DNA of 64,000 bases from Pelagibacteraceae bacterium AG-404-N13. Its GTDB lineage: Bacteria; Pseudomonadota; Alphaproteobacteria; Pelagibacterales; Pelagibacteraceae. A program made the translations under genes and the position numbers. Positions 10,236 to 20,016 of this stretch are shown here, one piece after another; the stretch's first letter is position 1, and every line of letters begins with the position of its first letter. The stretch is from assembly GCA_003216255.1 (NCBI GenBank), contig QCJD01000003.1, positions 19,312 through 83,311 of the forward strand. The letters are read 5' to 3'. A model generated the notes under the pieces. The model was not told the origin of the DNA. It saw only the letters and a program-made list of their open reading frames with translations, and did no database searches.

Positions 10236-12329
10236 TTAATTTTTTTTATTTTTAACTTCTTCTTCTTTTTTCTTTTTTTTTGAAATTAACTCAGTATTTT
10301 TAATATTTAAAGCTAAACATGTTATGTCATCTCTTAACTTGTCAGATCCCCAATTCAGCTCTGCTGCAATTGAATCGACAATATTTTTTGGTGTAACCTC
10401 ATTCAAATTTTTTACAATTCTTTCTACACCTTCTGCACCCAGCTCTTGGCCATTTTTTAAATATCCTTCAGTTACTCCATCTGTATAAACTACAAAAGTT
10501 TTATCATTTAAATTCATCGTCTTTGATTTAACCATAGACTCAGCAAAATATTTAATTATTCCGATAGGTGGTAATTCGGACTTTATAAATTCAAAATTTT
10601 TATCACTATCAACAACCATAATACTTTCGTGGCCTGCGTTAATAAAAGTAACGTCTCCAGTTTTAACATTAATCTTGCCGAATACAGCTGTGACAAACAT
10701 TCCTTTAAATTTAGCTTCAACAATTTCGTTGTTTACAAGATATACAACTTTTTCTAATGGATATGATAAATTTGAAAGTGTTCTAAATGTTGAAGATGCT
10801 TTTGCCATATACATCCCTGCCTTAACTCCTTTTCCAGAAACATCAGCCAAAGTAAAATAGTATTCATCTTTTCCAACACTTATTACATCAAAATAGTCTC
10901 CTGACACATCTCTTGCTGGAATATTTCTTGCATAAATAAAGTTTTCGTATTTTGAAATGTCTGGAAATAAACTTTTTTGTACATCGCCGGCTAGTTCTCT
11001 TTCTTTCAATAATTTTGCCTCTTTTTTTAAATTTTCTACAGCTATTTTATTTTCCTCAATAAACCTAAAATATAATCCTGTTAGGAAAGTTACTAAAAGC
11101 ATAAAAATTGGATAACTAATATCAATTAGCTGTGATCTAAAAGTAAAGAAACTAAATCCAATCATAATTATAATTATTAAACTTATAAAAAAAATTGAAA
11201 GACTGTATTTAGGTTTAATTTTTTGTGATAATAAAAATGTAATACAAACTAAGATAATTGAGAATAATAATTCGAATACATATATATTTGGATTCCTAAT
11301 TAGGTATGATTGGCCTAAAATATTTTCAATTACATTAGCATGTACCTCTACTCCGGGAATTGTTACACCTAATGGTGTTTTAACTAAATCAAATAAACCT
11401 TGAGCAGAAGCTCCAATTAAAACAAATTTATTTTCAAATCTAGATTTATCAAACTTTCCTTCAAATACAGAGCTAGCAGAAATATATTGTTGTTTTTGAG
11501 ATTCTTTATATCTAATCCAAAAAATTCCGTTAGGATCAGTTAAAATCTTATGAGGTCTGACGCTAATTCTTTTTACTCCAATTTCATCTAATTCGATATA
11601 TAAATTCTTTTGATTTTCTCCAACACGTACCATTTCAAGACCCATTGTTGGATAAATTTTTTTATTAAATCTAACTATTAGCGGAAGTGATCTAATAATA
11701 CCGTCAGTTTGATCTAGAAAAGAAATTGAACCTAATCCTTTTGTACTTTTTTCCAATTTTTCAAGTGAACCTATAGAATATGGATAATTATAAGTAAATT
11801 GATTTGGGTCACCTCCTTTAGATAAAAATTTAGCTTTTGCCTTACGGTCGTAACTTCCATGAGAAGAAACATTGCTTCCCAAAACTGCTAAAACAGATTT
11901 AGATTTTTCTAACTGTTGTCTAAAATTTTCATCGTGACTTTGTATATTAACCAAATAATTAATCACATATTTATGCAATATATTATATGATTTAATTATC
12001 TCGTCAGGACTCTGTTTGTCTTTCTCACTGAAGAAAACATCAAAACCAATAGCTTTGGGTTTTGCGGCATCAACATTTTCAATTATCTTAGCGAAAATTG
12101 ATCTGTTCCAAGGAAATTGCCCAAACTTGCCTAAACTTTTCTCATCTATGTCAATAATTATCACATCGGAGTCACTTTTTTTTAGTGGAAAAACTTTTTG
12201 ATACATATCAAAACTTAAAAAAGAAATTGATTTAATAAAACTTGGATTGATAGTTTTTAGAACTATTAACAAAATTAATATTAATAAAAAAATTGAGTAA
12301 TTTTTATATTTGAATAATAAAGCTTTCAC
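10236..12329 (-). CDS. CHASE2-domain membrane protein with SpoIIE/RsbU-type PP2C phosphatase domain
   Basis: CHASE2 features (DVIIIDIDEKSLGKFGQFPWNRSIFAKII, KFVLIGASAQGLFDLVKTPLG...PGVEVHANVIENIL), TM helices, PP2C motifs (VSGDYFDVISVGKDEYYFTLADVSGKGVKAGMYMAKA, FVVYTDGVTEG). Confidence 0.9.
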   Translation of the reverse strand: MKALLFKYKNYSIFLLILILLIVLKTINPSFIKSISFLSFDMYQKVFPLKKSDSDVIIIDIDEKSLGKFGQFPWNRSIFAKIIENVDAAKPKAIGFDVFFSEKDKQSPDEIIKSYNILHKYVINYLVNIQSHDENFRQQLEKSKSVLAVLGSNVSSHGSYDRKAKAKFLSKGGDPNQFTYNYPYSIGSLEKLEKSTKGLGSISFLDQTDGIIRSLPLIVRFNKKIYPTMGLEMVRVGENQKNLYIELDEIGVKRISVRPHKILTDPNGIFWIRYKESQKQQYISASSVFEGKFDKSRFENKFVLIGASAQGLFDLVKTPLGVTIPGVEVHANVIENILGQSYLIRNPNIYVFELLFSIILVCITFLLSQKIKPKYSLSIFFISLIIIIMIGFSFFTFRSQLIDISYPIFMLLVTFLTGLYFRFIEENKIAVENLKKEAKLLKERELAGDVQKSLFPDISKYENFIYARNIPARDVSGDYFDVISVGKDEYYFTLADVSGKGVKAGMYMAKASSTFRTLSNLSYPLEKVVYLVNNEIVEAKFKGMFVTAVFGKINVKTGDVTFINAGHESIMVVDSDKNFEFIKSELPPIGIIKYFAESMVKSKTMNLNDKTFVVYTDGVTEGYLKNGQELGAEGVERIVKNLNEVTPKNIVDSIAAELNWGSDKLRDDITCLALNIKNTELISKKKKKEEEVKNKKN

Positions 12330-12387
12330 GAATGAGAATTTATCTGTATTTAATGTAAAGTAAATAAAACTCGATTAAGTTTAAGGT

Positions 12388-13893
12388 CTATTTTTTCTTT
12401 TTTCTTTTCTTCTTAGCCTTCTTTTTCTTCTGAGCTACTTTTTTCTTCTGAACTTTTTTCTTTTTGGATACTTTTTTCTTCTTAACTACTTTTTTCTTCT
12501 TAACTACTTTTTTCTTTTTAACTGCTTTTTTCTTCTTAACTGCTTTTTTCTTCTTAACTACTTTTTTCTTTTTAACTGCTTTTTTCTTTTTAGTTGTTTT
12601 TTTCTTAACTGCTTTTTTCTTTTTAGTTGTTTTTTTCTTAACTGCTTTTTTCTTTTTAGTTGATTTTTTCTTAGCTGATTTTTTATTTTTAGTTGTTTTT
12701 TTCTTAACTGCTTTTTTCTTTTTAGTTGTTTTTTTCTTAACTGCTTTTTTCTTTTTAGTTGTTTTTTTCTTAACTGCTTTTTTCTTCTTAACTATTTTTT
12801 TCTTAACTGCTTTTTTCTTTTTAGTTGTTTTTTTCTTAACTGCTTTTTTCTTTTTAGTTGTTTTTTTCTTAACTGCTTTTTTCTTTTTAGTTGATTTTTT
12901 CTTAGCTGTAGCTTTTTTCTTTTTAGTTGATTTTTTCTTAGCTGTAGCTTTTTTCTTTTTAGTTTTTTTATTTTTTGCTTTAGCTTTTTTCTTTTTAGTT
13001 TTTTTATTTTCAGCTTTAGCTTTTTTCTTTTTAGTTTTTTTATTTTTTGCTTTAGCTTTTTTCTTTTTCTTTTTTTCTTTTTTCTTAACTGCTTTTTTCT
13101 CTTTATCCTTCTTTATATTTTCTTTAATTAAAGATTTAATTTCATCTTTATCTAATCCTGCTGCTTTAAGATCTTTTCTTATTTGTTTTCTTATTGCTTT
13201 TTTTTCATCTTTTGAGGCACCAGATAGTTTCGCAACTTTAAGTGCTTTCATCTTTTTCTTAAATTTTTTGAGTTGAGCCTTAGTAATTTTTCTTGCCTGT
13301 CCTGGAGCCTTACCTTTCTGCATTGTTGTCATGCTGTAAGGATTGTTTAGTAATGTCGAACCAAATTTATTTCCTACAAGAACAGCACCAGGTCTTAATC
13401 CTAAAGTATTATTTTGTCCTGGACCAATAAGCAATGTACTTGTTTGATTTTTTGTTACATTGGTTTGAAATTCTGTTCCTCTAGAGCCAAGCGTTCCTTC
13501 CGGCACTTCAACTGTTAGACTGTCTGGATTCTTTTTACTAATTAAACCAGATATAACTTTTAAGCTTCCCTGTTTTACGCTAGCTACAATTTTTCCTTCA
13601 CTAGTAGCTGGATCATAAATAAAAGTATCCATCACTACCTCAGAGTCTGATCCAATAGTAAAAGTCGATTGATCTAATAAAAGAATTTGTGTACCAGATT
13701 CGACACCTGCAAGTATTGTCTCATTTAAATAAATTTTATCACCTGCTTTTAAATCTCTAGTTTCTGTTTTAACAGTACCAGTTACTGCTCCAACAATACC
13801 AATAAGTTGCTTTTCAATATCAACCTCATCTGCCACACTAGGTGATGATAAAGAAAATAATATTAAAACCAGTAGTGAAAAAATTTTTTTCAT
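12388..13893 (-). CDS. secreted FecR-domain protein with long lysine-rich tandem-repeat C-terminus
   Basis: Signal peptide; FecR-like GTVKTETRDLKAGDKIYLNETILAGVESGTQILLLDQSTFTIGSDSEV...GTLGSRGTEFQT; ~240-aa Lys/Ala/Val/Thr repeat tail. Confidence 0.85.
   Translation of the reverse strand: MKKIFSLLVLILFSLSSPSVADEVDIEKQLIGIVGAVTGTVKTETRDLKAGDKIYLNETILAGVESGTQILLLDQSTFTIGSDSEVVMDTFIYDPATSEGKIVASVKQGSLKVISGLISKKNPDSLTVEVPEGTLGSRGTEFQTNVTKNQTSTLLIGPGQNNTLGLRPGAVLVGNKFGSTLLNNPYSMTTMQKGKAPGQARKITKAQLKKFKKKMKALKVAKLSGASKDEKKAIRKQIRKDLKAAGLDKDEIKSLIKENIKKDKEKKAVKKKEKKKKKKAKAKNKKTKKKKAKAENKKTKKKKAKAKNKKTKKKKATAKKKSTKKKKATAKKKSTKKKKAVKKKTTKKKKAVKKKTTKKKKAVKKKIVKKKKAVKKKTTKKKKAVKKKTTKKKKAVKKKTTKNKKSAKKKSTKKKKAVKKKTTKKKKAVKKKTTKKKKAVKKKKVVKKKKAVKKKKAVKKKKVVKKKKVVKKKKVSKKKKVQKKKVAQKKKKAKKKRKKKK
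12391..13100 (-). repeat. degenerate tandem repeats encoding 12-, 11- and 6-aa Lys-rich units
   Basis: Repeated DNA motif cttaactgcttttttctttttagttgttttttt on + strand; protein units AKAKNKKTKKKK, AVKKKTTKKKK, VVKKKK. Boundaries approximate. Confidence 0.9.
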
Positions 13894-14018
13894 AAGAAAA
13901 TTTATATCAATAATTTTTTTTATATAAAGCTTTTTAGATACAAAATTGGGTTTTTTTAACTGCTAAAAATATAACAAATTTAAGGTTTATTTTATTCCTA
14001 TTTAATTTATTTAAAATT

Positions 14019-15380
14019 TTAGTTTAATTTTAAAGATTTTGAAATACCAATTGAAAATGAGTCTGTGATATAGTCGTAGTTAATTATATTCGCATCTGAA
14101 ATAACTTTATCATAAGAAAGGTTTATTAAGATAGATCTGTTTGGATCAATAGATGGGAAAAAATCACCTAGAGCTTTAGTAAACATTATATCAAAAGTGC
14201 TTGTTGCATCAGATCTTATTCTATTAGAGGTGACGCTGGTGTCTGCTTTTTTATAATCGTTAAAACTCAAAGCCTCTCCTATAGAAATATAGGCCCATGG
14301 GAAAGCAAAACTAAGCCTAAAACTAATTTCATAAGTTTCATAATCATTTCCTGCATCAATTTTAGCATCTGAGTCACTATAACCTATGCCAATACTTGTG
14401 GACATCAGTTGGTTAATGATAAAATCATGGCCGAGTGTATAACTATGACTAATAGAATTTGTTTCATCTGCTGTTGTATCAGAGGAATTATGATTACCTT
14501 TTGAGTCTGCGTAAGAATAACCATAACTAAATGAGTTTCTTTCTCCTAAAGAAAAGTATCCTCCGATTCCATACATTAGCGAAAAACTGTCTGCATCATC
14601 TACATAATCAGATTTACTTAACATCAAGTATGGACTCAAACTTTGGTTGCCAACTGTTGTATCTAAAGCTAGTGTAAGTCCATAACTTTCAAAATCATCA
14701 CTAGTTTCAAAATATTGTTCTGATTTAGTTTGAGATAAATTTATCATAAAAGATGAAGCTTCACCTATGGATCTTGTGGCTGTGAGTCCTAAACTTCCAC
14801 TTAAAGTTCTATCATGTTTAGCTGTATTAAATCCTGTAAGAGAGTCTGAACTCAATTGTGTTCTTGATTTTGAAACACTATTCACATTGTCAGTGTGAAT
14901 TGCCCCTACAGATATATCGACATAAAAATTCCAAAGCTTAGGTTCTGATTTTCCTTTTATTTCCTCTTCAATTTCTATCACACTTTCTAAGTCTTCTGCA
15001 CTGACATCTTTTCTTAGTTTAATATCTTCAATTATGCCAATTGCTTTTTCTGGAGAGTCGGCCTGCACTAATATTGAGAGTAAATATAATTTAATCTCAA
15101 CGTTATCTGGATAAAGCATATTTAATCTTTCCAAAGTAGAAATAGTCTGTTTATAATTTCCAATTTTTCCCTGCTGTTGTGCATATTTTAAATTTAAATC
15201 TAAATCTTTTGGATTCTGTAAAATTTGCATATAAGTGATGTTGCTTGAAACCGCATCTTGAGCATTGGCATTTGAAATAAGAATTTTTTCTAAAAATATA
15301 TATGAAAATAAGATTGTAAATATTCCTGACAAAAAAATATTAAAAATATCTCTTATTTTTATATTAAATTTTTGGCTCAT
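14019..15380 (-). CDS. TPR-containing outer-membrane beta-barrel-like protein
   Basis: TPR-like N-terminus (NPKDLDLNLKYAQQQGKIGNYKQTISTLERLNMLYPDNVEIKLYLLSILVQADSPEKAI) then repeated amphipathic strands to the C-terminus. Confidence 0.6.
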   Translation of the reverse strand: MSQKFNIKIRDIFNIFLSGIFTILFSYIFLEKILISNANAQDAVSSNITYMQILQNPKDLDLNLKYAQQQGKIGNYKQTISTLERLNMLYPDNVEIKLYLLSILVQADSPEKAIGIIEDIKLRKDVSAEDLESVIEIEEEIKGKSEPKLWNFYVDISVGAIHTDNVNSVSKSRTQLSSDSLTGFNTAKHDRTLSGSLGLTATRSIGEASSFMINLSQTKSEQYFETSDDFESYGLTLALDTTVGNQSLSPYLMLSKSDYVDDADSFSLMYGIGGYFSLGERNSFSYGYSYADSKGNHNSSDTTADETNSISHSYTLGHDFIINQLMSTSIGIGYSDSDAKIDAGNDYETYEISFRLSFAFPWAYISIGEALSFNDYKKADTSVTSNRIRSDATSTFDIMFTKALGDFFPSIDPNRSILINLSYDKVISDANIINYDYITDSFSIGISKSLKLN

Positions 15381-15451
15381 TAAATTTTTTTTGCAGGCAT
15401 ATTAATTCTAAAAAAAATTTATAACAACTCAATATTAAATTTTATTTAACA

Positions 15452-16402
15452 TTATTTATTATGAATAAGATTAAGAATATCTTTTAAAAAGACCTTAAAC
15501 TCTTTTTGATTTCTTTGGAAATTTGCATTTTGTACCTTAAAAGTTTTGGTATTTAATCTATTATTTATCTTATAAAGCTTATTTTCTTTATACACAAAAT
15601 TTTTTTTTACTAAAAAATTTATTTTTCTAATTACAGTTGCTCTAGGTATGCCACTTAATTCTGCTATTGTTGTAGGGTTTAGTCCTTTGGAATTTTCTAA
15701 TTTAGTAACATTTTGATGGAATTTTCTAGTATTTGAAAAAAAATCTGTTCTATCGCTTAAAGATAATTTTTTAGAATTAAGAGCCTCATTTAATGCACAT
15801 AATCCCCAAACATAAAAATTTTCGATAGATTTATATACTTGTTTACATCTTAAAATATAAGGTATTTGGAAATTAAAAAATAAATTCCAATATTGAGTAT
15901 AGTTTTGACGAATTTTTTTTTCTATTTCTTCTCTCAAATATTCTTTTTTTAAATTTTTGCTGAAAAGGTAAACAATTTTAGAAACATTAAAAACATTTCT
16001 TTCTAGTTTTGGATTAAGTTTTACACTTTTAATCCTAATATTTTTAAGCTTTCTAATTAAAACACCATCTTTATTAAGTTCGTTTAATTTTCTTCTAGCA
16101 GTTTCTTTTGTAATTGATAGCGTTTTAACCAAATCAATTATGCTTATTTTTTCAATTTCAATATGTGGATTGTTATAAAATTTTTCAAAACTTACTTTAT
16201 AAAAATGTTTATTATAAGTCTCGAAAGTTTTGTGAATTAAATGAGTAAGTATTAAATATTTTTCTATGTCTTGATATTCATTATAAGCATTAAACATCCA
16301 CTCACTTTGTAAATTAAAAAATTCATAGATAATGTTTTCAAAATTTTTTTCATATATGGTTTCTATCTCATTAATTGTAATCTGTTCTGAAATTTTAATC
16401 AT
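15452..16402 (-). CDS. putative transcriptional regulator with two winged-helix-like segments
   Basis: Two HTH-like stretches: ISIIDLVKTLSITKETARRKLNELNKDGVLIRK and LNPTTIAELSGIPRATVIRKINFLVKKNFVYK. Confidence 0.55.
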   Translation of the reverse strand: MIKISEQITINEIETIYEKNFENIIYEFFNLQSEWMFNAYNEYQDIEKYLILTHLIHKTFETYNKHFYKVSFEKFYNNPHIEIEKISIIDLVKTLSITKETARRKLNELNKDGVLIRKLKNIRIKSVKLNPKLERNVFNVSKIVYLFSKNLKKEYLREEIEKKIRQNYTQYWNLFFNFQIPYILRCKQVYKSIENFYVWGLCALNEALNSKKLSLSDRTDFFSNTRKFHQNVTKLENSKGLNPTTIAELSGIPRATVIRKINFLVKKNFVYKENKLYKINNRLNTKTFKVQNANFQRNQKEFKVFLKDILNLIHNK

Positions 16403-16418
16403 TTAATTATTCCTAATT

Positions 16419-17549
16419 TTAATAATGTGATATTTGATCTTGACTATATATCTTACAACTCATTGCAATACTTAAGCCAAGCATAATTGATAACATTGAA
16501 GATCCACCGTAAGACATAATGGGCAATGGAGCTCCAACAATAGGTAGAAGACCTACAACCATTGCTATATTTACAAATACATAAAGAAAAATAGCTGAAG
16601 CAAAACCAAAACAATAAAGTTTGGCAAAAAAACTTCTTACTGAAAATCCGATACTTATTACTCTACTAATTAATAAAATATATAAAAGCATAAGCGTTAT
16701 GGATCCCAAGAAACCAAATTCTTCCGAAAAAAGAGTGAATATAAAATCTGTATGTTTTTCAGGTAAAAATTCTAAATAACTTTGGGTTCCTTTTAAGTAT
16801 CCTTTTCCAAAAAAACCACCTGATCCTATAGCAATTTTAGATTGTATAATTTGATAACCGGCTCCTAATGGATCTCTATCAGGATTAAAAAAGGTTAATA
16901 TCCTTGCTTTTTGATAAGGCTTTAAAATAGAAACTATAAATGGAAAAGATACCAGAAGTAATAAGCTTGAATAAATAAAATATTTTATATTAAGACCAGC
17001 TATCCATATTACAACTATACCACTTCCTGCGATCAAAATTGATGTACCTAGATCTGGCTGCGTTATAACTAGATAACACGGTAAAACTAATAATATAATT
17101 GGAATTAATAAAAATCTATAGCTTTGAATATCTGAACTCTGCATTCGATGATAATATCTTGCAAAGCATACTATTATTGCAATTTTCATTAATTCAGATG
17201 GCTGAAGATTCAAAAAATATAAATTAATCCATCTTGTTGAATTATTTGCAGTCACTCCAAAAAATAAGACAATTAACAAAGAAAATAAGCATATAAAATA
17301 AAATAAATAGGCATTTCGATACCAAAAATTAATTTTTACAAATGATAAAAATAAAAACATCGCAAAAAATGAGACTAATCTTATTAAATGATTTTTTGTG
17401 TAGTAAGAAAATTCACCACCTTCTGTTGAATGAATTGCAAAAACACTTATTCCACCAATTAAAATAACAATAAAAATTAAAAAAAAATCTAGTGCTAATA
17501 ATTTATCAAAAAAAGTATATTTAGATGTATTAAGTCTTTCAGTTAACAT
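16419..17549 (-). CDS. rodA: rod shape-determining protein RodA (SEDS family)
   Basis: SEDS motifs NNSTRWINLYFLNLQPSELMKIAIIVCFARY, QPDLGTSILI, KGTQSYLEFLPEKHTDFIFTLFSEEFGFLG, PLPIMSYGGSSML. Confidence 0.95.
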   Translation of the reverse strand: MLTERLNTSKYTFFDKLLALDFFLIFIVILIGGISVFAIHSTEGGEFSYYTKNHLIRLVSFFAMFLFLSFVKINFWYRNAYLFYFICLFSLLIVLFFGVTANNSTRWINLYFLNLQPSELMKIAIIVCFARYYHRMQSSDIQSYRFLLIPIILLVLPCYLVITQPDLGTSILIAGSGIVVIWIAGLNIKYFIYSSLLLLVSFPFIVSILKPYQKARILTFFNPDRDPLGAGYQIIQSKIAIGSGGFFGKGYLKGTQSYLEFLPEKHTDFIFTLFSEEFGFLGSITLMLLYILLISRVISIGFSVRSFFAKLYCFGFASAIFLYVFVNIAMVVGLLPIVGAPLPIMSYGGSSMLSIMLGLSIAMSCKIYSQDQISHY

Positions 17550-19501
17550 TATGCTAAGGTTATATTTGCTTTTCTTGTTTGTTCTCTTAATTTATGTCGG
17601 TCTATAATTTTTTTTATTAATTTACTTGCAAGAGGTGCTGCGGCCTTACTTCCAGATCCTCCATGTTCCACCAGAACACTTATGGAATATCTGGGTTCTT
17701 TGTAAGGTGCAAAAGCAACATACAATGCATGATCTCTATTTTTATATTCAATTTGAGATTGTTTAAGATCTAGCTCTCTTTCTTCATCTGTAATTCTTTT
17801 AACTTGTGAAGTACCTGTTTTCCCAGCAAATTGATATTTTAGATCATCAAATCTTGATTTAAATGATGTTCCATATTGCTCATTAGTTGATCCAAACATA
17901 GCATCTTTAACAAAATCAATATTTTCAGGCCTATTATAAAGTTTTTCATAAAGTTGAAATTCTCTATCTTCAAGAATGTGGTTATTTAGTAAACTATTAT
18001 TTTTTAATTGATTTGTTATTTCTAATTTAGCATTTTCAAAACTAATATTTTTATCAAATAGTATATGCGGTTTAATTTTATATCCACCATTTGCAATTTG
18101 TGCTGTCATTAAACAAAGTTGCAATGGTGTTGTTTGAATATAACCTTGTCCAATACCATTAATTACTGTTTCTCCAAGATACCATGATTTTCCTAAGGCA
18201 TTTTTTTTCCACTCAGTATTCGGAACTACCCCTTTTTTTTCATCAAAATATACATTTTTAAGAATATTCGAACCTAATCCATATCTTTTTGCAATTATTG
18301 AGAGTTTATCAACTCCTAATATTCTTGCCATTTCATAAAAATAAATATCACAAGACTGTTTGATGGCATTTCTTAATTTCATAAAACCATGTCCTTGCTT
18401 TTTCCAACAATGATATTTTACACCATATAATTCATATGGATTTTTGTGACCTTTGCACTTTATTGTTTTTTCAGGATCTATTGTTCCAAATTCTAAAGCT
18501 GCAAGTGCTACTAAAGGTTTTAAAGTTGAACCTGGAGAATACAAACCTGCTATTGATTTATTAACTAATGGTTTTAATGGATTATCTCTAATTTCCTCCC
18601 AATCTTTATGTCCTATTCCATGAGTAAATTTATTTGGATCATAAGTCGGTGAAGATGCCATTGCAATAATTTGTCCTGTATAGATATCCATTGCACAAAT
18701 AGAACCTGCTTTTCCTTTTAATAAATTTTGAGCAAATTTTTGAACCTCAAGATCAACTGTTAATTTGATTTCTGTTCCCTTAGACTCTTTTATGTGTTCT
18801 AACTGACTTATTCTTTTTCCTGAAGAATTTACTTCATATCTTTTAATTCCATATTTCCCAATTAGATTTTTTTCATTTGAATATTCAATTCCAGATTTTC
18901 CAACTTTTAATCCTGGGACTAAATTTTCTTTAATAGCATCCATTCTTTCAATATCCTTAATGCTAGCTTCGCCAACATATCCAACTACATGAACCAAACT
19001 ACTACCGTAAGGATAATATCTTGAAGAAGATACTACTGGTTTAACTCCTTCTAATTCATGCAAGTATAAATTTAATTTTGAAAATTGACTCCAATTAAGG
19101 TTATCTGAAGCTACTAAAGTATCCCATGGTTTTAATTTAGCTTTTGTTTTATAAATTTTTCTTATTTCATTATTGCTAAGATTAATAATATTTCTTAGTC
19201 TAAATAAAGTTTTGTCAAACTCTTGAATTTCATCTAATGATAAATGAACTTGAAAAACACGATCATTATCAGCTAAAATTTTATTATAGAAATCAGTAAT
19301 TAAACCTCTTTGAGGTGGAGTTTTCCATTCTCTTATTCTGTTTTTATCTGCTAGAACTTCATACTTTTCTCTGTCTGAAATTTGCAAATTATATAATCGA
19401 GAAGTAATCCCTGCTAAGAATAAAATTTTTGCAGCAGCCAACATGAAAAGTCTTCTAGATATAATTCTTCCTTTTTGAACATTTGTTGATCTACTTTGCA
19501 T
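17549..19501 (-). CDS. mrdA: penicillin-binding protein 2
   Basis: Transpeptidase motifs SPGSTLKPLVAL, SCD, AGKTGTSQV; adjacent to rodA/mreD. Confidence 0.95.
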   Translation of the reverse strand: MQSRSTNVQKGRIISRRLFMLAAAKILFLAGITSRLYNLQISDREKYEVLADKNRIREWKTPPQRGLITDFYNKILADNDRVFQVHLSLDEIQEFDKTLFRLRNIINLSNNEIRKIYKTKAKLKPWDTLVASDNLNWSQFSKLNLYLHELEGVKPVVSSSRYYPYGSSLVHVVGYVGEASIKDIERMDAIKENLVPGLKVGKSGIEYSNEKNLIGKYGIKRYEVNSSGKRISQLEHIKESKGTEIKLTVDLEVQKFAQNLLKGKAGSICAMDIYTGQIIAMASSPTYDPNKFTHGIGHKDWEEIRDNPLKPLVNKSIAGLYSPGSTLKPLVALAALEFGTIDPEKTIKCKGHKNPYELYGVKYHCWKKQGHGFMKLRNAIKQSCDIYFYEMARILGVDKLSIIAKRYGLGSNILKNVYFDEKKGVVPNTEWKKNALGKSWYLGETVINGIGQGYIQTTPLQLCLMTAQIANGGYKIKPHILFDKNISFENAKLEITNQLKNNSLLNNHILEDREFQLYEKLYNRPENIDFVKDAMFGSTNEQYGTSFKSRFDDLKYQFAGKTGTSQVKRITDEERELDLKQSQIEYKNRDHALYVAFAPYKEPRYSISVLVEHGGSGSKAAAPLASKLIKKIIDRHKLREQTRKANITLA

Positions 19502-20015
19502 TTTCTTCCCTTAAATCAATTAAAGTAATTGTATCAAATAATTTTGATAATGCTGGATAAATTAAAAATGTTAAAAACGAACTAAACATTAAAATCCCAT
19601 ATTTTATTGGATATTCAAATACTATTGTTAAAACTGAGAAGTTAACGGATGTTACAATTAAAATTGCAATTAAAAAGAAAACCCAATCATACAATAAACT
19701 TGGCATCAAAGTTCTCGCTCTTATAAATGCAGCAATAGCGCATAACAATAAATAATTAATTGAGGAAATACCAATTGGAAAATTTTGAACTACATCATTA
19801 ATTATACCAGTTAAAAATATTAAACCATATCCTAGTCTCTCTGGTTTTTTTAAAACCCAATAAAAAATTACTACATACATAAAGTTAAAAGAATAATTGT
19901 TTTCAAATAAATGAAAGGAAAGATCAAAACCTGTAAATGCTAAAAAAAATAAAAAAAGTATAGGAAATGTGTGAATAAAACTATGATATATTTTTTTAAA
20001 ATTACTTTTACTCAT
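19491..20015 (-). CDS. mreD: rod shape-determining protein MreD
   Basis: Multi-TM 174-aa protein between mreC and mrdA. Confidence 0.85.
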   Translation of the reverse strand: MSKSNFKKIYHSFIHTFPILFLFFLAFTGFDLSFHLFENNYSFNFMYVVIFYWVLKKPERLGYGLIFLTGIINDVVQNFPIGISSINYLLLCAIAAFIRARTLMPSLLYDWVFFLIAILIVTSVNFSVLTIVFEYPIKYGILMFSSFLTFLIYPALSKLFDTITLIDLREENAK

Positions 20016-20016
20016 A

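Noticed and set aside
12391-13100. Possible CRISPR-like array because of regularly spaced repeats
   Set aside because: Repeats are in-frame coding units with no unique spacers; no cas genes in the window.
12464-13276. 270-aa Phe-rich ORF on + strand opposite the FecR/Lys-repeat gene
   Set aside because: Mirror of the Lys repeats (AAA/AAG read as TTT/CTT); no initiation context and low-complexity FFFLTAFF; the minus-strand FecR gene has a signal peptide and a recognisable domain.
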